From Undaria pinnatifida (Eukaryota; Sar; Phaeophyceae; Laminariales; Alariaceae): a stretch of DNA of 64,000 nt. The DNA lies in assembly GCA_012845835.1 (NCBI GenBank), contig JABAKD010000017.1, positions 3,776,367 through 3,840,366 on the forward strand. The letters are read 5' to 3'. Position 1 is the first letter of the stretch. The number at the start of each line of letters is the position of its first letter. Shown piece after piece: positions 23,501-64,000 of the stretch. The notes under the pieces are model-generated. The model had not been told where the DNA came from and made no database searches. It was given only the letters and a program-made list of their open reading frames with translations. Both the position numbers and the translations under genes were made by a program.

Positions 23501-25356
23501 AACTGGTTCAACCCATGCTCCCTGCACGAAACAAAAGTCCACAAAAAAGCAAGTGGCGGCAGCGGTACATATATTAAAAAAAAAGCAACTGGCCATACGT
23601 GCACGCGGTCAAGGATGGAGGCGTTGGGGGGGGGGTGCGGGGATCGGAGTCGGGGTCGGGGGGGAGGGGATATTTGGCGGCAGTAGCCTGTCCCCGAATC
23701 AGGGGTGCACATGTTGCCGGTCGCCCCGGTGGCGTATCAGGCTATCCTCGAGCCTGGTATAGGTCAGTTTCGTGAGTTCGAGCCCCGCCGAGTGCATACT
23801 CGTATAAATTCGTGGGGACTTTTTCTCGCGCACAAATTGACTTGCGGAAAGCGCGAGAGCGTGAGTTAGCAACATTCGATGAAAAATCGACGAGCAGTGG
23901 GAATGCTGAACCCTATGCGCGATGAAAATTGAAGGCAAGAACCGGGGGGGAGAAGGGACGACACCTGCGACCACGGCTTGTCCAGAAGCTGGAAAGTAGA
24001 AGTGTGCGAAAAAAAAAAATGTAAAGGGCTTAACATCGCACTGCTGTGGTGGACGGACGGTACGCCAGATCTACGGCACACGAGTGTTCCTCGTGTTGCG
24101 CTATAAATATGAGGGGGTGAGAAGCGAGTGTGCTTTTCGGCGCCGGTGGGCCCTAGGAGGGGACAGGATTCGCAACACTCTTGGAAACGTGTCCAGTACC
24201 ACACATCACCAGCTCCACCAACGCCAACACCATCAACACCCACACCAACACCATCAACCTCTCCTTCAACACCACCAACACCAGCACCAGCACCATCAGC
24301 ACCAGCACGGGCAGCAATAGCAGTATAAACACAAACACGTCCAACAACAATATCGGGACCCACATAACAACGACGACATCAACGTCGCCTACAATGCCAT
24401 CTATGCCTACAGCATCAGCAACAAAACCAATGCCTACAACGACAACACATCACCAACCCTGCCAACAAAATCAACAGCAATATCAATAGCAACACCATCA
24501 ACACCAACATCAAAGCCAACACAATCAACCGCCCAAAAAACAAGGGGCACACAACAACACCCCCTTCCCACCCCTCCCCCTTCCCTTACCCTCAGGAAGA
24601 ACGCTAATCGCACACCGGGTGTGCAAATAAAACGCTGCACACCCTCTATAGTGTATGCCGTTGTTTTTTTTTTTTATCCTTTTATCCTCCGGCGGATGGG
24701 GAAAAATAAAGCTTTAGCTCACCACACTTCCACGTATTTTCATACGCGTCGTGTGTCAGCTGCTTTCGCAGCCCAACGCTTTAGTGTATTTTGTTTTCTT
24801 GCTGCTGCCGTTTAGAAGAAACCTTCCACACATTGGACAGATCTTCCCGCTTGATGATATAGATACTAGCAGGGAAGATCTGTATGACCTGGCTCAGGTT
24901 ACCGGGTGGGAGCCGTACAATCTGCATGATCTAGTACACGTTTCGAGGGTTGGATCTACACTCTACATAGAGATCCTGCGCAATGTATCACAACGGCCGA
25001 TACAGGATCTACTTCTGTAGATGATCTATACGATTTATGAGATCTATATGATATGTATCTATAGGATCTACATGATCTATAGGGTATGTATATGATCGTA
25101 TAGGATCTATATGATCTACATGATCTCTATGATCTCTAAGATCTATATGACCTATATGATCTGTACGATCTATGTGATCTGTATGATCTGTCCGAGGTGT
25201 GAAATTTTCATCTCACAACAGTCGAGGTGCCTGCGTACTAAAAAAAACTTCGGCCTTTTACCTTACGTATCCCAGATAAGGCAACGCCTGCCCCCATGGA
25301 AGCGGCGTCCCCACCCGAAGCAAGGCCGATTCACCCCCGGGCACCGCCGACAGCAT
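8941..25356 (-). CDS. GCLC: Glutamate-cysteine ligase catalytic subunit, complete, 16 exons
   Basis: Catalyses ATP-dependent joining of L-glutamate and L-cysteine, the first and limiting step of glutathione synthesis. Exons in transcript order (all complement): 25356-25262, 23521-23440, 22745-22654, 21578-21389, 20231-20070, 19652-19512, 19040-18946, 18469-18287, 17315-17177, 16095-16006, 15385-15254, 13159-13064, 12046-11786, 11398-11313, 10448-10289, 9072-8941. All junctions keep phase and the total is 2,136 nt (711 aa); human GCLC is about 637 aa. Hallmarks in order: VGTPLPW, KWGDEVEY, WMPEYGSWMLEGTP, HPRF, MDAMAFGMGCCCLQVTF, SASVDDRT, RYDSI, HIAHLFSRDP, DHFENLQSTNWQT, EFRSLEIQLTDFENAAY, FPGLIPL, HPDYKQDSVVTDE, CPELLGD. 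Splice sites are GT-AG except intron 6 (GC-AG). The extra length is mainly a Gly-rich insert in exon 13 and the N terminus. The start could instead be the in-frame ATG at 25446. The family (animal/fungal type, not the plant type) is secure. Confidence 0.96.
9459..9893 (+). CDS. Unassigned 144-codon open frame inside GCLC intron 15
   Basis: ATG-started open frame antisense to GCLC in intron 15 (9,073-10,288). The DNA is GC-rich and stays open on parts of both strands. I recognise no family. It could be a transposon fragment, a nested gene or chance. Confidence 0.2.
   Translation: MLTARHLIDQVAGFLSEAPKAFHGNGGELVDAPIEETLPRKSVAAAFARLRSASCSHVGPRVPAYVTSSNIASVAMFRCRSMSESSGLDNDVPMWRSPFVWKGAQLFTWGRMDIPFTTPGEKRAPGAGAGSPARPIDDIIAHAA
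10289..10448 (-). CDS. GCLC: GCLC exon 15
   Basis: Reads YLEHLRKRAAGEVMTTAAWL ... HPDYKQDSVVTDEIAYDL ... DIGL, almost identical in pattern to animal KRASGELMT ... HPDYKQDSVITDE. Confidence 0.98.
10668..10765 (+). repeat. Family E short dispersed repeat, copy 1
   Basis: Contains CGCAGCTTGCA ... ATCGAACTCACCGCTGACGT, the core of a repeat of about 75 bp found eight times. This copy is degenerate. Confidence 0.7.
10815..10930 (+). repeat. Family F dispersed repeat, copy 1
   Basis: Shares a near-identical block of about 90 bp with 24,672-24,783 and 45,396-45,482: a T-run, ATCCTCCGG.GGATGGGG, AATAAAGCTTTAGCTC, then CACGTATTTTCATACGCG. It contains AATAAA and lies in GCLC intron 14. Confidence 0.85.
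11055..11195. repeat. (ACTTAC)n then (ACA)n microsatellite
   Basis: Hexanucleotide ACAACTTAC/ACAACTCAC units run into about 20 ACA triplets within GCLC intron 14. Confidence 0.9.
11313..11398 (-). CDS. GCLC: GCLC exon 14
   Basis: Reads GDFPGLIPLVHAYLEYISAD ... QRVD, matching GVFPGLIPILNSYLE. Ends in phase 2. Confidence 0.96.
11786..12046 (-). CDS. GCLC: GCLC exon 13 with Gly-rich insert
   Basis: Starts VDENMRRAHARDAATKGKFF (family VDENM-AQKRDA) and ends SGIEEMTVLQILEGK. Between them a roughly 35-residue Gly/Ala/Glu/Arg insert absent from animal GCLC is encoded by G-rich DNA; it may form a surface loop. A truncated second copy lies upstream at 12258-12353. Confidence 0.93.
12065..12175 (-). 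repeat. Family H repeat, copy 2 (reverse)
   Basis: Poly-G run, then GCATGGCCGTAGTCGTATG and TACTATGCCGGGACGGA, the inverse of 31,900-32,012. Lies just upstream of the GCLC exon 13 acceptor. Confidence 0.75.
12258..12353 (-). pseudogene. Truncated duplicate of GCLC exon 13 (5' part)
   Basis: Acceptor TTGAAG is followed in the same phase by VDENTRLAYARDVAPDG and FSRNNVEI, then four codons and TGA. It parallels exon 13 and diverges exactly where the Gly-rich insert begins. Inclusion would end the protein early, so it is a relic or a poison exon. Poly-G runs at 12,193-12,213 and 12,070-12,095 separate it from exon 13. Confidence 0.85.
12821..12925 (-). pseudogene. Exon-12-like copy in GCLC intron 12
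   Basis: An open stretch ending SLLDLALYIALYK then GTGAGC parallels exon 12 ending ALDLNLYMPLDK then GTAGGC. The codons GAC TTG .. CTC TAC AT. .CC CTC align without frameshift. The 5' side is weak: it starts GATTTCG like exon 12 and is 12 nt longer. Intron sequence after the donor is also similar. Confidence 0.65.
13064..13159 (-). CDS. GCLC: GCLC exon 12
   Basis: Reads TDFENAAYTVFIVL ... ILALDLNLYMPLDK, matching TDFENSAYVVFVVLLTRVIL. An exon-like partner sits downstream at 12821-12925 and an acceptor-end fragment upstream near 13333-13362. Confidence 0.97.
13333..13362 (-). pseudogene. Fragment of GCLC exon 12 acceptor end
   Basis: On the minus strand GCTGATTTCGGGAATGCTGC closely matches the start of exon 12 (GATTTCGAGAATGCTGC), preceded by AG. 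It lies about 170 bp upstream of the real exon, beside a GGGA-repeat tract (13,301-13,330). Confidence 0.7.
13375..13690. mobile_element. MITE-C copy
   Basis: Contains GAGCTCCTCAAA ... GAGGAAC and ends GGAGCTCAGAAAAATCTTAG ... ACCGTGGGAT. The same order of motifs recurs at about 34,990, 48,255 (reverse), 52,730, 54,005 and 61,495 (reverse). Internal GAGCTCCTC/GAGGAGCTC palindromes suggest a foldback MITE. Confidence 0.55.
13953..13986. repeat. (AT)n tract
   Basis: About 15 AT dinucleotides in GCLC intron 11, in an AT-rich stretch (13,850-14,000). Confidence 0.85.
14208..14285 (+). repeat. Family E copy 2
   Basis: CGCAGCTTG ... AAATTCGTCGAACTCACAG motif in GCLC intron 11, with an internal shift relative to copies 3 and 4. 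Confidence 0.7.
14459..14524. repeat. (GAC)n(GGC)n microsatellite
   Basis: About 16 GAC triplets followed by 6 GGC triplets in GCLC intron 11; the poly-Ser, poly-Arg and poly-Asp frames are artefacts. Confidence 0.9.
14590..14945. mobile_element. MITE-A copy in GCLC intron 11
   Basis: Right end GTACACCTCTATCGTAGCAG matches the MITE-A terminal repeat. Internal GGAGCTCTATAG, GTGCAACCAGATGAA, CCCATGGGCTAGGTATAC and CCGATGATTTAGGG match other copies. The left end is degraded. Confidence 0.7.
15087..15172 (+). repeat. Family E copy 3
   Basis: Reads in one frame as TRLAKMGIDSKSIPLTTDVF ending in a stop, close to copies 4, 6 and 8. Confidence 0.75.
15254..15385 (-). CDS. GCLC: GCLC exon 11
   Basis: Reads VDHFENLQSTNWQTVRWKPP ... 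GWRTEFRSLEIQL, the catalytic DHFENIQSTNWQT and WRVEFRPMEVQ block. No stop codon within the exon; phase 0 at both ends. Confidence 0.97.
15723..15895 (+). repeat. Family G repeat copy 1
   Basis: GGGAATGCTGAACCCTATGC, GCGATCAAAATGAAAG and CACCTGTGACCACGGCTT recur in order at 23,868-23,985. Both copies are in GCLC introns (10 and 1). Confidence 0.75.
16006..16095 (-). CDS. GCLC: GCLC exon 10
   Basis: Reads ALSKHIAHLFSRDPLVIFEG then an acidic EEVDDDEE, matching HVAHLFIRDPL-FEEKI. Phase 0 at both ends. Confidence 0.96.
16150..16530. repeat. About 22-bp minisatellite in GCLC intron 9
   Basis: Roughly 15 variants of GGGATAGGGGACGCAACTAC / GACGCAAACACCGGGATAG. It starts soon after the acceptor side of exon 10. 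Confidence 0.85.
16615..16874. mobile_element. MITE-A, clean full-length copy
   Basis: Terminal inverted repeats: left GCGTGCTACGATAGAGGT (16618-16635), right ACCTCTATCGCAGCACGC (16854-16871), 17 of 18 positions paired. About 260 bp with no coding capacity. Internal landmarks are GGCCTAGGTACA and GGGGTTCAGGAGCCCCGTCATTC. A good type copy for the family. Confidence 0.9.
16974..17015 (-). pseudogene. Copy of GCLC exon 9 donor end (in frame)
   Basis: Minus-strand codons give PSRQALLDRGIDP followed by GTACGT, against PSRQTLLDKGIDP then GTACGT in exon 9. Changes are synonymous or mild, there is no indel and the donor is intact. It is embedded in GGTACACGGTAC-type simple repeats. Confidence 0.85.
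17106..17142 (-). pseudogene. Second, decayed copy of GCLC exon 9 donor end
   Basis: Matches the same region of exon 9 but has lost frame (internal TGA). A GGTACC remains at the donor position. Confidence 0.6.
17177..17315 (-). CDS. GCLC: GCLC exon 9
   Basis: Reads YDSISTFIYNC ... VNKYNNIECPVDE ... LLDKGIDP, corresponding to animal RYDSIDSYLS ... LLQEGID. Two copies of its donor end lie in intron 9. Confidence 0.95.
17654..17725 (-). pseudogene. Copy of GCLC exon 8 3' half, donor intact
   Basis: Reads FVEEGWGGDGGVTRQPKN then AG|GTGAGG, against FVEEEDVWGVDGRVRRQPKS then AG|GTAAGG. One 6-nt in-frame deletion; the GT donor is kept. Confidence 0.8.
17775..18215 (-). pseudogene. Two tandem copies of GCLC exon 8 3' half, donors lost
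   Basis: Two roughly 216-bp units (about 17,775-17,990 and 17,993-18,210), each with an exon-8-like part (17854-17956 and 18066-18172) and a shared segment GGAAATAGAGCGGGAC. In both, the donor reads AG|ATGAG instead of AG|GTAAG and G-run length changes break the frame. Confidence 0.8.
18287..18469 (-). CDS. GCLC: GCLC exon 8
   Basis: Reads GRLADTDVRWDTISASVDDR then an acidic stretch GEFEAGEFVEEEDVWG and RRQPKS. Three partial copies of its 3' half lie downstream in intron 8. Confidence 0.95.
18946..19040 (-). CDS. GCLC: GCLC exon 7
   Basis: Reads ARDIDESRYMFDQLAVVSPI ... ALSASTPIHR, matching the animal EARYLYDQLA ... ALSAASP segment. Donor GTGAGC, phase 2. Confidence 0.96.
19512..19652 (-). 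CDS. GCLC: GCLC exon 6, GC donor
   Basis: Contains HMDAMAFGMGCCCLQVTF, the family signature holding the cysteine that in animal GCLC can bridge to the modifier subunit; here there are three cysteines in a row. The exon ends TTC CAG and the intron starts GCAAGG, a consensus GC donor. Only this join gives FQ-ARDIDESRY with the expected spacing. Confidence 0.95.
20070..20231 (-). CDS. GCLC: GCLC exon 5
   Basis: 54 codons, MTNFPLFGVGDFTDPP ... YVPDSVINPHPRFAALSANIRERRG, matching the FPRLG ... HPRF ... NIR-RRG block. The acceptor is weak (GATAAAG). Confidence 0.95.
21191..21270 (-). pseudogene. Copy of GCLC exon 4 3' half, in frame with donor
   Basis: Reads LARLENMCLRIERLLTALG then ENEVAPT|GTGAGT, against LARVERNMRLRRKRLLATLG then ENEIAPT|GTGAGA. 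One 3-nt in-frame deletion, conservative changes, donor intact. It lies about 120 bp downstream of the real exon and lacks the PEYG-EGTP half. Confidence 0.85.
21389..21578 (-). CDS. GCLC: GCLC exon 4
   Basis: Reads QWMPEYGSWMLEGTPKRP ... RVERNMRLRRKRLLATLGENEIAPT, the substrate-binding PEYG-EGTP segment. A half-copy of its 3' end lies downstream at 21191-21270. Confidence 0.96.
21868..22150. repeat. Tandem about 150-bp duplication with AAGGCGGTC motif
   Basis: Two units (about 21,868-22,000 and 22,018-22,150) share GGCGATATCCCTCTATAAGG, CGGTC and GGAACGA.TAAGGCGG. The 9-mer AAGGCGGTC or close variants recur six times. GCLC intron 3. Confidence 0.8.
22654..22745 (-). CDS. GCLC: GCLC exon 3
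   Basis: Reads VEYAILKMDPVNRKVRV ... VKELQTR, aligning to the strand after KWGDEVEY in animal GCLC. Ends in phase 2, matching exon 4. Confidence 0.95.
22745..23345. repeat. Low-complexity A/C/G-rich stretch
   Basis: Degenerate CAAGAG, GCAACA and CAACACAACA repeats through GCLC intron 2, followed by a poly-G tract (23,389-23,407). The long Leu/Cys-rich minus-strand frames are artefacts. Confidence 0.75.
23440..23521 (-). CDS. GCLC: GCLC exon 2
   Basis: Reads REHGLNQF ... DELKWGDE. With exon 3 it forms KWGDEVEY, the glutamate/metal-binding region of the active site. Acceptor TTCGTGCAG, donor GTCAGT. Confidence 0.95.
23868..23985 (+). repeat. Family G repeat copy 2
   Basis: GGGAATGCTGAACCCTATGC, GCGATGAAAATTGAAGG and CACCTGCGACCACGGCTTG parallel the copy at 15,723-15,895. 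Confidence 0.75.
24195..24535. repeat. (CAACACCAACACC)-type microsatellite
   Basis: Imperfect CACCAACACC/CAGCACCAGC repeats in GCLC intron 1; no coding meaning. Confidence 0.85.
24672..24783 (+). repeat. Family F repeat copy 2
   Basis: Same AATAAAGCTTTAGCTCACCA core and CACGTATTTTCATACGCG tail as at 10,815 and 45,396, with the same preceding T-run. Confidence 0.85.
24815..25200 (+). mobile_element. GATC-rich element, copy 1
   Basis: Shares ACCGGGTGGGAGCCG, TCTGCAT.ATCTAGTA.ACG and CAGGATCTA with 33,185-33,600. Both end in an expanding TATGATCTA microsatellite. Reverse copies without the expansion lie at 27,235-27,490 and 35,225-35,430. Confidence 0.7.
25262..25356 (-). CDS. GCLC: GCLC exon 1 (start)
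   Basis: Encodes the N-terminal strand ending LLRVGTPLPWGQALPYLGYV, matching the conserved GTPLxW start of the family. The ATG at 25356 gives 15 residues before GTPL, near the usual length. An in-frame ATG at 25446 would add 30 residues containing a run of arginines and then a short hydrophobic stretch, possibly a targeting peptide. Donor GTAAAA; phase 2. Confidence 0.85.
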
Positions 25357-26964
25357 GCACGTCACGGCCCACACCACGGCCGACGCAGCTGGCTCTCGCA
25401 GCAGGCATCGTCGCCGCCTCCGCCGCTCCGGCCTCACCCCCCTCATGAGGGTCTATTCCCCTAGATCCCCACCCAATGCTAACCCCGCCCCGCAACCCCC
25501 CCTAAATGAGCTGATGATGACAATGACGGTCCCGCGCAAGCTACAAAATGATTGCCTGCGGCGGAGGGAGAGGGGGGGGGGGGCGGAGGGAGGGAGGGAA
25601 GGAGGGAGGGAGGAGGGAGGGAGGGAGGGAGAGCAAGATCTGTCAACAGGCAGAAGGAAAGCTTGAGGCCCCGGCAGCACCCAGGCGTCCCCTGGTCCCC
25701 GGTTTTCCGGTAAGTCTAATCTCTAGATGTTTTATCGGAACACAAAAAAAAACGTGGCGATGTCAACAGGCTTCGTTTAGAAGTTGGGCTGGTTCGTGGC
25801 TTAGAAAGAGCGGATAGTGCTCGAGAGTGCTGCATCCTCAGCTGCTATGAGTCTCTCGACAGATTAGCCTTCCGCAGGTTCTCAGCAGAGGTCAACACCT
25901 CGACTTCGAGGCGCTGCAGTGATCGAAACTTGCGGTGCACAAAACGAGAAAAAAAAACGATTCCCAACTGAACGTGTGCACTTCGCTAGCGGGCAGCTAC
26001 AGCTCCCCAAAAGCACCCACGACCGGCCCGCGAAAGTGAGGGACGCTCCTGGTGGGGTGTATCACGGCATCTGGTGCGCCAGACAGCACTCATATGATAG
26101 GCAGCCAGAAGCGACTAAGGAGATGTTTTCGCGATCTCGAACTTGCGAGCCAGCAACACCAGAATCGTTGAAAATCATTTCAATTCACGCGCGGGAGCCT
26201 GACACGATTGGTACATGACCGATAAAAAAACGGTTTTCACCAAAAGTTTGCTGCTCGCCAGGCGGATGATGTGTAACTCTTCTCGAGTCGTGTCCGAAAA
26301 TCCTGCGGCAAATAATATTTCATTCCCGTGAGGGATAGGAAGTTGTGAAGCCAAAAAAAATAGCTAAAAAACACCTGAGAAGCTCCGTATTCTTTTGCTC
26401 TTTGCAGTATTTTTTTCTGAAATTTCGAATCAAGGATCTTGTCTGCAAATGTCATACACTCTATTTTCAAGTGGCTTTCACACGTACGCGAAACGCCTCC
26501 ATAAGAGCTCAACATATTCCTGAGGGAGCAACCGTGGCCTTTTCTGCAACAAGTAACACAGACGCTGGCCAGAAGAGCGAGTATCTGTGGATAGCACCAC
26601 TGCCGTACCGACACAAAAACTGGGGCTCCGATGAAAACTCTGAACAAGGGTGGGGCTCGACTCTTGCTTCGCCCATATTTTATATAAGATAACTAGTAAT
26701 ATTCTGTAATCGTACTTTTCCCGATATTAAAGCCCGGGGGAGTCAAAAAACAAAATAACCCGCTTACCATACATATGATAGAGCAGTACAGTGGAAACTA
26801 CAGTAATATATTTATAAAATACATGTGATGTTAGATCTAGCTCAAAATTCCCCACCCAAAGTAAAAATACCAACACTTACCATTATAGCGGACCCCAAAT
26901 ACGATCCTCCAAATAAAAACTCATCTATATTGTACTTCGAAGTATATTACAAGTACCAACAACG

Positions 26965-27060
26965 CAGCTTGCAAAGATGAGTATTGACCTAAAATTCGTC
27001 GAACTCACGGCTGACGTCCTTGAAATTTGTTTATAAAATAACCCCTGCTCCCTATACAAG
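26965..27060 (+). repeat. Family E copy 4, best reading-frame copy
   Basis: Reads TTQLAKMSIDLKFVELTADV then LEICL and a stop, without interruption. Best template for the family. Confidence 0.8.
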
Positions 27061-27234
27061 ACCTGCCGAGCAATGCACCACCAATTTCCGGATCGTGGGG
27101 ATAACGTAGACAAAAACGGCTGCACAACAAATGCTACTCTCGAATTTAGTCTTGTAATAACCCGATTCCCCCTCACTCTAAACCCGATTGCCCCTCATTC
27201 TCACACACTAGAACTTTTCACACCTCCGGCAGAT

Positions 27235-27490
27235 CATGACATAGATCATCTACAGATCATCTACAGACCACATAGATCCTGTGTCTGCCGCTCTGAGACG
27301 TTGTGCAGGATCTGTACATAACGAGTACTGATCCAACCTGGAAACATTTACTATTAATAGATCATGCAGATCGTACGGCCCCCACCCGGTAACACGAGCT
27401 AGACCATACAGATCATCCGCGAGAAATCTAGATCACCGAGAGGGGATAGATCATCTGCCCGACGTGTGAAACCTTTCACGTGTCTCGTAC
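27235..27490 (-). mobile_element. GATC-rich element, reverse copy
   Basis: CAGGATCTGTACATAACG, CATGCAGATCGTACGG, CCCACCCGGTA and ACGTGTGAAACCTTTCACG are reverse-complement matches to the elements at 24,815 and 33,185 and parallel 35,225-35,430. Confidence 0.65.
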
Positions 27491-27889
27491 TGCCGCCGAC
27501 GCCATTGTGAGGATAACGCACACACATATGTATGATACCAGGTATAATGAACAGTCACCATACCAACATTGTTGCACCAAAAGTCCTTCCCTCGACTGGT
27601 AGCCTTGTACACGGAAACTCGGCTCCACCACAGGAGGATGCCTCAACTAAGTTTTTATAAAAATTGAAAAACGTCAGCTGTGAGTACGACCGATTGAATG
27701 GTTTTGTACAAGCTTTTACCAAAGACCAACAACACCAATGATACCGCCGATATAAGGAAGCTATGTTGGTGTTGCAATACTAATGAACCAGGGGCTTGAA
27801 CTAGGGGCTATGATAGGGATGCAAGCAACGCCACAGCAGCAGAAAAACAGCAACGACTGCAGTAGCAGTGCCAGGTAGCAGGAGAGCCA

Positions 27890-27922
27890 GCAGCTGCGGC
27901 GGCGGCGGCAGCAACGACATCA

Positions 27923-27958
<36 letters not shown>

Positions 27959-27970
27959 GAAGCAGAAGCA
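27890..27970. repeat. (GCA/GCG)n microsatellite
   Basis: GGCGGCGGCAGCAACG then about 12 CAG triplets and AGAAGC units. Intergenic. Confidence 0.85.
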
Positions 27971-29862
27971 ACAACAGCACGAGGAACGGTAGCAGCAACA
28001 GCGGCAGCAACGGTTGAAGGCGATCGAGCCGCTTGCAGAGTGAGGCTTGGGGCGGCGCATGACGGTATCACGCACAGCAGCGAGTTGTATGGTATGCAAT
28101 GGTATGAGAAACTCCGGACACTGCTGCTGTTGTCTCCGGACACTGCGGCTGCGGAGGCGTGCGTACTCCAGCGGAAACATCGCGTGTCCTCCTTTACCTA
28201 CGTACTGCTGTCAACCATTATTGCAAAGCGACTGAAGGGTGTCGTACCGTATATAATACGTACAACAACAACACCTGTACTTACAACTGTCTTGTCGTGT
28301 GCCCGAGGCTATTACTGCTGTACACGAGCTCTGAGTTGAGGTTCATTAGTGGAAGGTCTATCATACGCGGAACACGGTGACAGAGGAACGGCACGAAAGC
28401 GTTGGAAAGCCCCGCATCTCGCCCCGCAGAGCTTAAACAGCAAAGCATCACGCGGCAGGACGCAACCAACTGGCGAGAGAGAGGGCTTCGTACTTTGAGC
28501 TTTGAAGCGCAGCTGCTGCCGTTGCTACTGCTACTGCCGCTGCCGCTGCTGCTGCTGCTGCTGCTGTGCACGACGCAGCGGCAGGCTGACACATGCTTTT
28601 GAGGGTGTGGGGAATTGGGGTGAGTCAAAGCAGCAGAAACCACCGCAAACAAAAAAACATCTTAGTCTAATTCCAAGTCATTAAAACTATATATTTCAAA
28701 TACGTAACTGTCCTCAAAAACGCGGGTGCTACCATGTGTGCTCCCTCCCTGGTTCCCTTGTGGCGATGCGGAAACAGCTGACAGGGAAAGGCCGTCATGA
28801 AGCACAAGGCAGGCCGTCATCAGCCAGCATCAACACAAAAAATTCACGCCGATGGCATCATTCATCCCCTCAGCGGAACTCGGTGCCAGGTAGCACGTGC
28901 CTCGTAGCTCCCTGAACGCTATGATGCTGGCTGCAACCAGCAGCCCCCCAAAAGCTCGCTACCCTATCCGCACACAGAGGCAGCACCGCAAATCGCCGAT
29001 TTCTATACTTCATCCTAGATAAAACCCAACTGTGCCATAAAACGGAGACGAAATCAAGGACACAACAGCAGTGGAGCATCAACATCCACGAGCGAACACC
29101 CTCCTCTTCTTCAAATCAGGACACGGTGGCACGCAGTTCCTCACCTCCGGTATCTTGCCAGCCAAGCAGAGGCGCAGTTGCACTTGATCAGGCTCCACGG
29201 TGGCCACTCTCCTTGCTCTCTCTTACTACACTTAGCTCTCCCGCAGTCTGATGACGCCGCTCTTGATTTGGAGTGGAACAAGCTAAAAAGCTATAAAAAT
29301 AACAAGCTTGCATTTTTGGGTGGGGTTCTCGCGCCGCAAATATTCTAAACATTGATTAGTTGAGTTTTCCCGAAATGCTTTTTCGGGTGTTCGGGTATAT
29401 TTCCACCAATAATGTTTCACCAGCGGGAGCTCTACGACGAAACTGTCAACACTCGGCTTCGACGAAAAACTGGACGACAACGTTGCGTATCACGGTAACA
29501 CAGGATAGGCACGCCTGGCCAGGCGACCAACTTGGGTCTCCTTCACAGCAGCAAAGGGGCCCCCAGCTACCGACGGACGCTGTCTGTGTGCGTGTTCTGC
29601 AGGGCTTCCGCGCAATTAGCACGTCATACATACGGGTAGCAACGTCGGAGTGTCTCAGACGGCAGAAGACGACGACGCCATCATTTTTTCCGAGAGTTGA
29701 AATGACTCGTCATTATTGAGGAGAGTTGGATTGACTTGTTGTCATTATTGAGGAGAGCGTTCAATTGGCTTGCGGTTGACTTGAACTGTGTGTCAGCTGA
29801 ATTGAGGTCCAACTACCTGGAGGAATCTGAGTTTGCCCACTTCGTTTCCGGGGGGACAACCG

Positions 29863-63875
<34,013 letters not shown>

Positions 63876-64000
63876 GTGAGAAGGGAATGGTTTACGAGGC
63901 ACACAAAGACGGCGGGCAAAAAATCACCAGACGGCGGGCAAAAAATCACCGCTACGTAACTCCAACACATGCACAAAATGCACGAATTGTGGTCGGCATG

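Larger units (their letters stand above)
25447..29862. promoter_or_regulatory. Divergent intergenic region between GCLC and the SPATA4-like gene
   Basis: The two genes start back to back about 4.4 kb apart, so both promoters should lie here. I see no convincing TATA box. The region holds a GGGA microsatellite (25,565-25,632), a family E copy, a reverse GATC-rich element, a GCA tract (27,890-27,970) and its complement-like GCT tract (28,505-28,565). A 136-codon minus-strand open frame at 26,237-26,647, partly exon-like (FADKILDSKFQKKILQRAKE, then a GT), is unassigned. Confidence 0.4.

Noticed and set aside
23722-23798. tRNA-like segment with TGGCGTATCAGG and GTTCGAGCCCC, resembling A and B boxes
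   Set aside because: The acceptor stem cannot be paired and the T-stem has a mismatch, so it is not a tRNA; a tRNA-derived SINE remnant is possible but unsupported by further copies.

Overview
This window is nuclear DNA from a eukaryote with long spliceosomal introns, dense small transposons and many microsatellites. I recognise two real multi-exon genes. Gene content (an animal/fungal/stramenopile-type glutamate-cysteine ligase and a flagellar-type CH-domain gene), GC-rich exons, poly-C/poly-G runs and 0.4-8 kb introns suggest a stramenopile with flagellated cells, perhaps a brown alga. That placement is inference; the sequence has no direct taxonomic marker.

Layout. 1-8.9 kb is repeat-rich: a CATGGG minisatellite at the left edge, hexanucleotide and tetranucleotide arrays, a telomere-like array, and no gene I can support. 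8,941-25,356 on the minus strand is a complete 16-exon GCLC gene (about 711 aa), the catalytic subunit of glutamate-cysteine ligase, which makes gamma-glutamylcysteine, the committed step of glutathione synthesis. Its exons join in phase from start to stop and match the known protein order without gaps. 25.4-29.9 kb is the divergent intergenic region. From 29,863 on the plus strand a SPATA4-like gene (CH_2 domain, then helical HEAT/ARM-like exons) runs off the right edge; I place 13-14 exons over about 34 kb, with introns up to 7.7 kb filled with repeats.

Main unusual signal. Several exons of both genes are flanked in their own introns by partial copies of themselves. Downstream copies carry the 3' part of the exon plus its splice donor; upstream copies carry the acceptor plus the 5' part. 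Several downstream copies (GCLC exons 4, 8, 9, 12) keep an intact GT donor at the homologous position and an open frame, and their indels against the parent are multiples of three. This fits intron growth by tandem duplication across splice junctions, or cryptic/alternative half-exons.

Mobile DNA. There is a terminal-inverted-repeat MITE family (MITE-A, about 260-300 bp, at least a dozen copies or ends), an 80-90 bp TTAA-flanked MITE (MITE-B) nested inside MITE-A, a third short family with GAGCTCCTC motifs, an AAC-tailed element, a GATCTATATGATC-rich element, and a short dispersed repeat (family E, 8 copies) that can be read as a conserved peptide. The two genes are transcribed divergently and have no evident functional link.
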